NCBI GenBank assembly: GCA_016721465.1
Contig: JADKIA010000004.1
Coordinates: 186,001 to 250,000 of the forward strand
Direction of reading: 5' to 3'
Length of the DNA: 64,000 nucleotides
Source: Ideonella sp.
GTDB taxonomy: Bacteria; Pseudomonadota; Gammaproteobacteria; Burkholderiales; Burkholderiaceae_C
Part shown: positions 58,357 to 64,000 of the stretch, piece by piece
How positions within the stretch are numbered: position 1 is the stretch's first letter
Layout of the letters: each line of letters begins with the position of its first letter
Position numbers and translations under genes: made by a program
The notes under the pieces: generated by a model
The model's database searches: none
What the model was told of the DNA's origin: nothing
What the model saw: the letters and a program-made list of their open reading frames with translations, nothing else

Positions 58357-59127
58357 ATGGCAACCAACAAAGAAAGCCCCACTCCCGCTATCCAGGTGAT
58401 GGAGCGCATGTTTGCGCTGCTCGATGCCCTTGCGGCACACCAGGACCCGGTCAGTCTGAAGGCATTGAGCGAGTCCACCGGCCTGCACCCATCCACAGCG
58501 CACCGCATCCTCAATGACCTGACGATTGGCCGATTCGTGGACCGGCCCGAGCCAGGCACCTATCGCCTCGGCATGCGCCTGTTGGAGCTCGGCAACCTGG
58601 TCAAGGCCCGGCTGGATGTCCGCGACGCGGCATTGGGGCCCATGCGCGAACTGCACAAGATCACCCACCAGGCGGTGAACCTGTCCGTGCGCCAGGGCGA
58701 CGAGATCGTGTACATCGAACGTGCCTACAGCGAGCGATCGGGCATGCAGGTGGTGCGGGCCGTTGGCGGGCGGGCACCTTTGCATCTGACCTCCGTGGGC
58801 AAGCTGTTTCTCGCGCACGATGATCCGCAACGCGTGCGCGCCTACGCCACCCGCACCGGTTTGTCGGGCCAGACCCGCAACAGCATCACGGATCTGCCCA
58901 AGCTGGAACGCGAGCTGAGCCAGGTGCGTCAGAACGCCATGGCACGAGACGACGAGGAGCTGGAATTGGGGGTCCGTTGCGTGGCTGCTGGCGTTTTCGA
59001 TGACCAGGGCAAGCTGATTGCCGGCCTGTCCATCTCAGCGCCGGCCGATCGGCTCGAGGAATCCTGGGCGGAGCGTGTCAAGGACACGGCCGCCCGCATC
59101 TCCGCATCATTGGGTCATCGGGGCTGA
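58357..59127 (+). CDS. IclR-family transcriptional regulator
   Basis: A 256-residue repressor-type protein with an N-terminal winged helix (QVMERMFALLDALAAHQDPVSLKALSESTGLHPSTAHRILNDLTIGRFVDR) and an IclR effector-binding domain (TYRLGMRLLELGNLVKARLDVRDAALGPMRELHKITHQAVNLSV, APLHLTSVGKLFLAHD, GVRCVAAGVFDDQGKLIAGLSIS). Effector and targets are unknown. It follows hpnE after 77 bp on the same strand and might regulate the hpn genes, but IclR proteins more often control catabolic genes. The start at 58357 (MATNKESPTPAIQ) is the family-like N-terminus. Confidence 0.92.
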   Translation: MATNKESPTPAIQVMERMFALLDALAAHQDPVSLKALSESTGLHPSTAHRILNDLTIGRFVDRPEPGTYRLGMRLLELGNLVKARLDVRDAALGPMRELHKITHQAVNLSVRQGDEIVYIERAYSERSGMQVVRAVGGRAPLHLTSVGKLFLAHDDPQRVRAYATRTGLSGQTRNSITDLPKLERELSQVRQNAMARDDEELELGVRCVAAGVFDDQGKLIAGLSISAPADRLEESWAERVKDTAARISASLGHRG

Positions 59128-59192
59128 ATCGCCAGTGCGCCTGGCACCCCAGCCCGGCGGACACCGGGGGCGCACGGCGCAAGTGACCGTGC

Positions 59193-60248
59193 TCAGGCTC
59201 GGACCGGCGCAGACCGCCGAATCTCGCCGCGAGGCGAAGCGTTGAGCCAGCGGCGAATGCGCTCCGCATCACCGATGCGCGAGTAGCGGCCAGCCGAATC
59301 CAGCAGCACCATGATGAGCTTGCGTCCGGCGAACTTGGCTTGCATCACCAGGCAGCGCCCAGCCTCGGAGATGTAGCCGGTCTTCTGCAGACCAATCTCC
59401 CACTGCGGATCTCGCACCAGCCCGTTGGTGTTGCGAAACTGGACCACCCGGTGACCGACTGGAACCTGCATCTCCTGCGATGTGGACAAGTCACGCAGCA
59501 TGGGTTGCTTGTGCGCTTCCATCACCAGGCGAGCCAGGTCACTGGCACTGGACTGGTTGCGGCTGGACAGACCTGTCGGCTCGGCATAGCGGGTGTCCTT
59601 CATGCCAAGCTGAGCCGCCTTGCGGTTCATGGCTTCGACCACGGCGGCGACTCCACCCGAGTAATACCGGCCCAAGGCATGGGCCGCGCGATTCTCCGAA
59701 GCCATCAACGCCAGGTGCATCATCTCGCCCCGCGTGAGCTGGGTGCCGACCGCCAAACGGGAGCGGCTGCCTTTCTCGGTGTCGACGTCTTCCTGGGTGA
59801 TCGTGATCGGATCGGTCATTGACTGACCAGCCTCCAGCACCACGAGACCGGTCATCAACTTGGTGATCGATGCGATCGGCAACACTGCGTTGGAGTTCTT
59901 GCTGAACAGCACCTCGGACGTGTCCTGATCCACGACCAGCGCCACGCTGGAGCGCAACTCCAGCGGATCGCCGTCCACATGCAGGCCTTGAAGCTGACCG
60001 AACGACGGCACCGCCGGCTGCACATGTCGAACCGCAACCAAGCCCTTGCCGCGTCGAGCCGCCTTGGCGCCCTTGCCCAGCTTGGTGCCGGACTTCAGCG
60101 CGGGGCGATTCGCCGCAGGCTTGCCGATGGCCGCGCTCTTGTGCGCCTGCGACTTCAGCACTTTGCCCTTGGACGCCGCCGCTTCGGCACCGCTGGCCAG
60201 ACCCAAGGCCAGCCACCCCACCACCAATACCCGCCTAAACCATGTCAT
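59193..60248 (-). CDS. pbpG: D-alanyl-D-alanine endopeptidase (PBP7/PbpG type)
   Basis: A 351-residue periplasmic peptidase of the S11 family that cleaves peptidoglycan cross-links. The signal peptide is VLVVGWLALGLASGAEA. A 60-residue Lys/Arg-rich linker (KAARRGKGLVAV) follows. The catalytic motifs are SITK in PIASITKLMTGLVVLEAG, SEN in ALMASENRAAHALGRYY, and KTG in IGLQKTGYISEAGRCLVMQA. The ATG at 60248 is the natural start. The gene has a good promoter whose 17-bp spacer is a T-rich tract shared with the leu operon terminator. Confidence 0.93.
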   Translation of the reverse strand: MTWFRRVLVVGWLALGLASGAEAAASKGKVLKSQAHKSAAIGKPAANRPALKSGTKLGKGAKAARRGKGLVAVRHVQPAVPSFGQLQGLHVDGDPLELRSSVALVVDQDTSEVLFSKNSNAVLPIASITKLMTGLVVLEAGQSMTDPITITQEDVDTEKGSRSRLAVGTQLTRGEMMHLALMASENRAAHALGRYYSGGVAAVVEAMNRKAAQLGMKDTRYAEPTGLSSRNQSSASDLARLVMEAHKQPMLRDLSTSQEMQVPVGHRVVQFRNTNGLVRDPQWEIGLQKTGYISEAGRCLVMQAKFAGRKLIMVLLDSAGRYSRIGDAERIRRWLNASPRGEIRRSAPVRA

Positions 60249-60283
60249 CTGCGCTTGAACCCAAGTTGGCTGAATGCCGCGCG

Positions 60284-60312
60284 AGTTTAGGCGACAGAAA
60301 AAAAACTAGCAA
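60284..60312 (-). promoter_or_regulatory. Promoter of pbpG
   Basis: On the minus strand TTGCTA (60307-60312), a 17-bp spacer containing eight consecutive T residues, and TAAACT (60284-60289). The start falls about 28 nt before the ATG. Confidence 0.6.
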
Positions 60313-60326
60313 GATCAAATACTTGC
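60298..60326 (-). terminator. Probable terminator of the leuA2-leuA1 operon
   Basis: A short 5-bp stem GCAAG / CTTGC with an 8-nt loop is followed by TAG and eight T residues on the minus strand, 35 nt after the leuA1 stop. An overlapping alternative hairpin ACTTG / CAAGT lies just upstream. The stem is weak but the U-tract is strong. The same bases form the -35 and spacer of the pbpG promoter. Confidence 0.5.
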
Positions 60327-60360
60327 GATAAAGACCTCAAGTAGCCGCCAGTTCAGGCGA

Positions 60361-61902
60361 TCAACCCTGCGCCGCCACCCGATCCACGTTGGAATGCAGC
60401 TTGTTCAAGGCCGCCAAATAGGCCTTGGCCGATGCAACAACGATGTCCGGATCGGAACCCACCCCGTTGACCACCCGACCGCTGTGCTGCAGTCGAACCG
60501 TCACCTCACCTTGCGATTCGGTGCTGCCACTGGTGATGGCGTTCACGGAATACAGGAGCATCTCCACCCCGGTCTGCAATTTCGATTCGATGGCCTTCAG
60601 GCTGGCATCCACGGGCCCGTTGCCGTCACTTTCAGCCCGATGCTCTTGCTCGCCCGCCGCGAACACCACCGACGCGAATGGCCGCTCGCCCGTCTCGGAC
60701 CGCTGGGACAGCGACACCAGGCGATAGTGCTCACGCACCGCGGTCACGCTTTCGTCACTCACCAGAGCCAGGATGTCCTCGTCGAAGATCTCGCTCTTGC
60801 GGTCGGCCAGGTCCTTGAAACGTGCAAAGGCAGCGTTGATCTCTGCTTCGGACTCCAGCTCGATGGCGAGCTCTTGCAAGCGCTGCTTGAAGGCATTGCG
60901 ACCCGACAACTTGCCCAGCACGATCTTGTTGGCAGCCCATCCGACGTCCTCGGCACGCATGATCTCGTAGGTATCTCGCGCCTTGAGCACACCGTCCTGG
61001 TGGATGCCTGATGCATGGGCAAATGCATTGGCCCCCACCACCGCCTTGTTGGGCTGCACGACAAAGCCCGTGGTCTGGCTCACCATGCGCGAGGCCGGCA
61101 CGATTTGCGTGGCGTCAATGCCCAAGGTGAGGCCGAAATAGTCGCGGCGCGTGCGCAGCGCCATCACCACCTCTTCGAGCGCGCAATTGCCAGCGCGCTC
61201 ACCCAGGCCGTTGATGGTGCATTCGATCTGTCGAGCACCACCGAGTTTCACTCCGGCCAGCGAGTTGGCCACGGCCATGCCCAAGTCGTTGTGACAGTGC
61301 ACCGACCAGATTGCCTTGTCGGAATTCGGGATGCGTTCTCGCAAGGTGCGAATGAACTCGCCGTACAACTCGGGCACCGCGTACCCCACTGTGTCGGGAA
61401 TGTTCAGCGTGGTGGCGCCTTCGGCGATCACCGTCTCAAGCACGCGGCAGAGAAAGTCCGGATCGGAGCGGTAACCGTCCTCGGGCGAGAACTCGATGTC
61501 ATCGCACAGGTTGCGCGCAAAGCGCACCGCCAACTTGGCCTGCTCGAAGACCTGGTCCGGCGTCATGCGCAGCTTCTTCTCCATGTGCAGCGCGCTGGTG
61601 GCGATGAAGGTGTGGATGCGCGAGCGCGCCGCACCCTTCAGGGCTTCAGCGGCACGGCCGATGTCACGATCGTTGGCGCGCGCCAGTGAGCACACCGTCG
61701 CGTCCTTGATGTGATCCGCGATCGACTTCACCGCTTCGAAGTCACCATTGCTCGACGCCGCGAAACCGGCCTCGATCACGTCCACACGAAGGCGCTCGAG
61801 CTGCCGGGCAATGCGCAGCTTTTCGTCCTTGGTCATCGACGCACCCGGAGACTGCTCGCCGTCGCGCAAGGTGGTGTCAAAAATGATCAGCTTGTCGGTC
61901 AT
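60361..61902 (-). CDS. leuA: 2-isopropylmalate synthase, LeuA type 1
   Basis: A 513-residue DRE-TIM enzyme that condenses acetyl-CoA with 2-oxoisovalerate, the first step of leucine synthesis. LIIFDTTLRDGEQSPGASM carries the DRE-TIM opening, SVHCHNDLGMAVANSLAGV the metal-binding HxH, GLGERAGNCALEEVVMAL the Gly-rich loop and FAHASGIHQDGVLK the conserved HxxGIHxxG. The C-terminal 120 residues form the allosteric leucine-sensing domain (NGPVDASLKAIESKL, GRVVNGVGSDPDIVVASAKAYLAALNKL). The start at 61902 follows the leuA2 stop by 25 bp, so it is the second gene of the leucine operon. Confidence 0.95.
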   Translation of the reverse strand: MTDKLIIFDTTLRDGEQSPGASMTKDEKLRIARQLERLRVDVIEAGFAASSNGDFEAVKSIADHIKDATVCSLARANDRDIGRAAEALKGAARSRIHTFIATSALHMEKKLRMTPDQVFEQAKLAVRFARNLCDDIEFSPEDGYRSDPDFLCRVLETVIAEGATTLNIPDTVGYAVPELYGEFIRTLRERIPNSDKAIWSVHCHNDLGMAVANSLAGVKLGGARQIECTINGLGERAGNCALEEVVMALRTRRDYFGLTLGIDATQIVPASRMVSQTTGFVVQPNKAVVGANAFAHASGIHQDGVLKARDTYEIMRAEDVGWAANKIVLGKLSGRNAFKQRLQELAIELESEAEINAAFARFKDLADRKSEIFDEDILALVSDESVTAVREHYRLVSLSQRSETGERPFASVVFAAGEQEHRAESDGNGPVDASLKAIESKLQTGVEMLLYSVNAITSGSTESQGEVTVRLQHSGRVVNGVGSDPDIVVASAKAYLAALNKLHSNVDRVAAQG

Positions 61903-61927
61903 GTTGATGGCTCCTCGATCTTTGGTT

Positions 61928-63613
61928 TCATTCAGCCAGTGCAGGTGCCTGGACCGCCACGCCACAGCGCAGCAAACCGGAAAGCACCGCCTTCATCGAA
62001 GCGGTGACGATGTTGGCGTCAATACCCACACCGAACAGAGTGCGAGTGTCGCCGATCCGCATTTCAAGATAGGCCGCTGCGCGCGCTTGGGCGCCAGTGC
62101 CGATGGCGTGTTCGTGGTAGTCGAGAACCGCCACCTTCACACCGGTCGCCTGGGCCATTGCGTTGACAAAGGCCTCTACGGGGCCAGCGCCCTGACCGCT
62201 CACAGCCAGCACGGAACCACCCACACGGAGCGTGGCGCTCAGGTTCACTTGCCCACCAGCGCACTCGGCGATGACCTGTCGGTCGATGCAGGCTGCCGCC
62301 AGGCGGTATTCAACTTCAAAGATGTCCCAGAGGTCGGCGGCACCGAGCTCACGTCCCTGAGCATCCATCACCGCCTGCACGGACGACGAGAATTCGATCT
62401 GCAGACGCCGCGGCAGCTCCAACCCATATTCGTTCTCCAGCAAATAGGCGATGCCGCCCTTGCCAGATTGGCTGTTGACCCGAATCACCGCGTCATAGTT
62501 GCGGCCAAGGTCCTTGGGGTCGATGGGCAGGTAGGGCATGTCCCAGATGTCGCTCTCGCGCCGTGCAGCGAAGGCCTTCCTGATGGCATCCTGGTGCGAG
62601 CCGGAGAACGAGGTATAGACCAGATCGCCCACATAGGGATGCCGTGGATGCACCGGCAATTGATTGCAGTGCTCGACGGTGCGGCGAATGCCGTCGATGT
62701 CGCTGAAGTCGAGGCCGGGACGCACGCCCTGCGTGTAGAGGTTCAGTGCAATGTTCACCAGATCCACATTGCCGGTGCGCTCGCCGTTGCCGAACAGGCA
62801 TCCTTCGATGCGGTCGGCGCCGGCCATCAATGCAAATTCGCCCGCCGCTGTGCCGGTGCCACGGTCGTTGTGCGGGTGAATGCTGAGCACGAGGCTGTCG
62901 CGACGCGCCAGATGCCGATGCATCCACTCGACCATGTCGGCAAAGATGTTGGACGTGCTGTGCTCCACGGTAGAAGGCAAGTTGATGATGCAGCGGCGCG
63001 CAGGCGTGGGTGACCAGACTTCGGTCACAGCATCAACCACCCGTTTGCTGAACGACAACTCCGTGCCCGAGAACATCTCAGGCGAATACTGAAAAGTCCA
63101 ATCCGTGCCGATTTGGCGCGCGGCCAAATCGCGAACCATGACGGCGTGCGTGACCGCCAGGTCGACAATGCCATCCTCGTCCAATCCCAGCACCACGCGG
63201 CGCATGATGGGTGCCGTGGCGTTGTACAGGTGCACAATCGCCCTTGGTACATCCGCCAGTGCCTCGAAGGTTCGCTCAATCAGGTGATCGCGAGCCTGCG
63301 TCAGCACCTGAATCGTCACGTCATCGGGAATCAGGCGTTGCTCGATCAGTTGCCGCACAAAATCGAAGTCAGCCTGCGAAGCCGCCGGGAAGCCGACCTC
63401 GATTTCCTTGAAACCGATGCGCACCAGCGTCTCGAACATCCGCAGCTTGCGCGCCGGATCCATCGGTTCGATCAGCGCCTGGTTGCCGTCCCGCAGATCC
63501 ACACTGCACCACATTGGTGGGTGGGACAGCACAACGTCGGGCCAGGTACGGTCGGTCAGCCGCACCGGCGCAAAGGCGTGGTACTTGGCAGCGGGGTTGT
63601 CGAGCATGGGCAT
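61928..63613 (-). CDS. leuA2: 2-isopropylmalate synthase, LeuA type 2 (long form)
   Basis: A 561-residue second isopropylmalate synthase of the long type found in actinobacteria, some proteobacteria and fungi. MWCSVDLRDGNQALIEPM replaces the DTTLRDGEQSPG motif of the short type. IGFKEIEVGFPAASQADFDFVR, SIHPHNDRGTGTAAGEFALMAGADRIEGCLFGNGERTGNVDLVNIALNLY and VYTSFSGSHQDAIRKAF are hallmarks. The C-terminal regulatory domain includes VSGQGAGPVEAFVNAMAQATG. The ATG at 63613 has GGAG 7 nt upstream; another ATG follows two codons later. Expression is probably controlled by the leucine attenuator just upstream. Both LeuA types in tandem suggest isozymes with different feedback behaviour. Confidence 0.93.
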   Translation of the reverse strand: MPMLDNPAAKYHAFAPVRLTDRTWPDVVLSHPPMWCSVDLRDGNQALIEPMDPARKLRMFETLVRIGFKEIEVGFPAASQADFDFVRQLIEQRLIPDDVTIQVLTQARDHLIERTFEALADVPRAIVHLYNATAPIMRRVVLGLDEDGIVDLAVTHAVMVRDLAARQIGTDWTFQYSPEMFSGTELSFSKRVVDAVTEVWSPTPARRCIINLPSTVEHSTSNIFADMVEWMHRHLARRDSLVLSIHPHNDRGTGTAAGEFALMAGADRIEGCLFGNGERTGNVDLVNIALNLYTQGVRPGLDFSDIDGIRRTVEHCNQLPVHPRHPYVGDLVYTSFSGSHQDAIRKAFAARRESDIWDMPYLPIDPKDLGRNYDAVIRVNSQSGKGGIAYLLENEYGLELPRRLQIEFSSSVQAVMDAQGRELGAADLWDIFEVEYRLAAACIDRQVIAECAGGQVNLSATLRVGGSVLAVSGQGAGPVEAFVNAMAQATGVKVAVLDYHEHAIGTGAQARAAAYLEMRIGDTRTLFGVGIDANIVTASMKAVLSGLLRCGVAVQAPALAE

Positions 63614-63661
63614 GTGGCACTCCGTGGATAGATTGGGTTCGCCACGCAGCACGTTGGAAAT

Positions 63662-63696
63662 GAAAACGGCCCGCTGCGTTGCGCTCAGCGGGCCGT
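63662..63696 (-). terminator. Attenuator terminator of the leucine operon
   Basis: A perfect 11-bp stem ACGGCCCGCTG / CAGCGGGCCGT with a 9-nt loop, followed by TTTTC on the minus strand. It lies 30 nt after the leader-peptide stop and 48 nt before leuA2. In this position it must terminate transcripts before the structural genes unless translation of the leader prevents its formation. I could not identify the alternative antiterminator pairing with confidence. Confidence 0.85.
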
Positions 63697-63725
63697 CGAT
63701 CCGGGAAATATTCAGTCGTGGACGA

Positions 63726-63782
63726 TCAGCGCGCCGGGTGCACCTTCAGTAGTAGCAACGAGATCGAGCGGCGGGACGTCAT
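63726..63782 (-). CDS. leuL: Leucine operon leader peptide
   Basis: An 18-residue frame, MTSRRSISLLLLKVHPAR, ending in TGA. Residues 9-12 are four consecutive leucines encoded TTG-CTA-CTA-CTG; CTA is rare in GC-rich genomes, which makes the run sensitive to charged tRNA-Leu supply. A perfect terminator follows 30 nt after the stop and leuA2 comes next, which is the classic layout of transcription attenuation by ribosome stalling. There is no Shine-Dalgarno, and the likely -10 box ends only 7 nt before the ATG, so the leader mRNA may be leaderless. Confidence 0.8.
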   Translation of the reverse strand: MTSRRSISLLLLKVHPAR

Positions 63783-63789
63783 GCGTCGC

Positions 63790-63795
63790 AATATA
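63790..63795 (-). promoter_or_regulatory. -10 element of the leucine operon promoter
   Basis: TATATT on the minus strand (five of six to TATAAT) lies just after the pssA stop codon. The expected start is at or within a base or two of the leader ATG at 63782. The -35 region would lie inside the pssA 3' end and shows no good match. Confidence 0.5.
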
Positions 63796-63805
63796 GCATG
63801 GCGCA

Positions 63806-64000
63806 TCAGCGATGCAGGCCGGCTTCGTCGGGCTCGTCGGTGGAGGTCGCAATGACGCTCACCGGCTTACCTTTCATGCGCCGGTACACATACATGGCAT
63901 AGCCTGACAGCCCATAGCCCACGAACAACGCAAACAGCATGCCGGGCACGTGCAAGTTGATCAGCGCTATGCCCAAGGCGATCGCAACGATGACCACGAA
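63806..64000 (-). CDS. pssA: CDP-diacylglycerol-serine O-phosphatidyltransferase, C-terminal end (5' part outside window)
   Basis: The frame is open to the right edge; only the last 64 residues are present. They contain two hydrophobic segments (VIVAIALGIALINLHVP and GMLFALFVGYGLSGYAMYVY) and a short polar tail. The wording LFALFVGYGLSGY next to a charged RRMKGKP segment is what I expect at the C-terminus of PssA, an inner-membrane CDP-alcohol phosphatidyltransferase. pssA precedes leuA in many Burkholderiales, which supports the call. The catalytic CDP-binding motif lies outside the window and cannot be checked. Confidence 0.65.
   Translation of the reverse strand, partial: FVVIVAIALGIALINLHVPGMLFALFVGYGLSGYAMYVYRRMKGKPVSVIATSTDEPDEAGLHR

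Overview
This 64 kb window is a GC-rich, densely coded chromosomal segment of a betaproteobacterium, most likely order Burkholderiales and close to Comamonadaceae or the Leptothrix/Rubrivivax group. The basis is protein sequence plus gene order: ndk-rlmN-pilW-rodZ-ispG-hisS-yfgM-bamB-der-hfq-hflXKC-hisZ-purA, odhA-odhB-lpd-zapE, tRNA-Leu-tig-clpP-clpX-lon and pssA-leuA. I see no transposase, integrase, phage gene, CRISPR array, rRNA or replication origin. Both window edges cut a gene (an amidase at the left, pssA at the right).

Layout. 1-3525 (+): amidase 3' end, dadA, bifunctional nnr. 3565-5769 (-): RNase R, then tRNA-Leu(CAG) on the + strand. 6120-22659 (-): seventeen co-directional genes, tightly packed and often overlapping by 1-8 nt, covering purines (purA, a phosphoribosyltransferase), HisZ, the HflKC membrane complex, HflX, Hfq, Der, BamB, YfgM, HisRS, IspG, RodZ, PilW, RlmN and Ndk. 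22776-27015 (-): rluB, scpB, rluD; then bamD (+). 27927-33000: a DinG-type Fe-S helicase, a DUF465 protein, a PP2C phosphatase (+), a secreted coiled-coil protein and zapE. 32991-38677 (-): the 2-oxoglutarate dehydrogenase operon odhA-odhB-lpd. 38928-39266 (+): a cysteine-cluster protein. 39289-43858 (-): etfB-etfA-acyl-CoA dehydrogenase-nitronate monooxygenase. 44142-44519 (-): tRNA-Gly, tRNA-Cys, tRNA-Leu(TAA). 44641-50727 (-): tRNA-Leu(TAG), tig, clpP, clpX, lon. 50845-55162 (-): an RND efflux pair. 55267-58279 (+): hpnC-hpnD-hpnE for hopanoid squalene synthesis. 58357-59127 (+): an IclR regulator. 59193-60248 (-): PbpG. 60361-63782 (-): a leucine operon with leader peptide, leuA2 and leuA1, following the 3' end of pssA.

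The genes are mostly housekeeping, so the new material lies in the regulation. The strongest item is a leucine attenuator in front of two tandem, non-orthologous 2-isopropylmalate synthases: an 18-residue leader peptide with four consecutive Leu codons, apparently leaderless, followed by a perfect 11-bp terminator. Others are a 16-bp palindrome of the LiuR/AtuR type before etfB; a strong promoter with an operator over its start site before the RND pump and inside the hpnC upstream region; intrinsic terminators between the tRNAs of a glyW-cysT-leuZ-like cluster; overlapping divergent -10 boxes for two apparently leaderless genes; a heat-shock-like promoter with an inverted repeat before lon; and a terminator U-tract that is also the spacer of the pbpG promoter.

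All calls rest on reading the sequence and on family knowledge. No alignment or folding program was run, so family assignments are by motif and overall similarity, and promoter calls are by eye.
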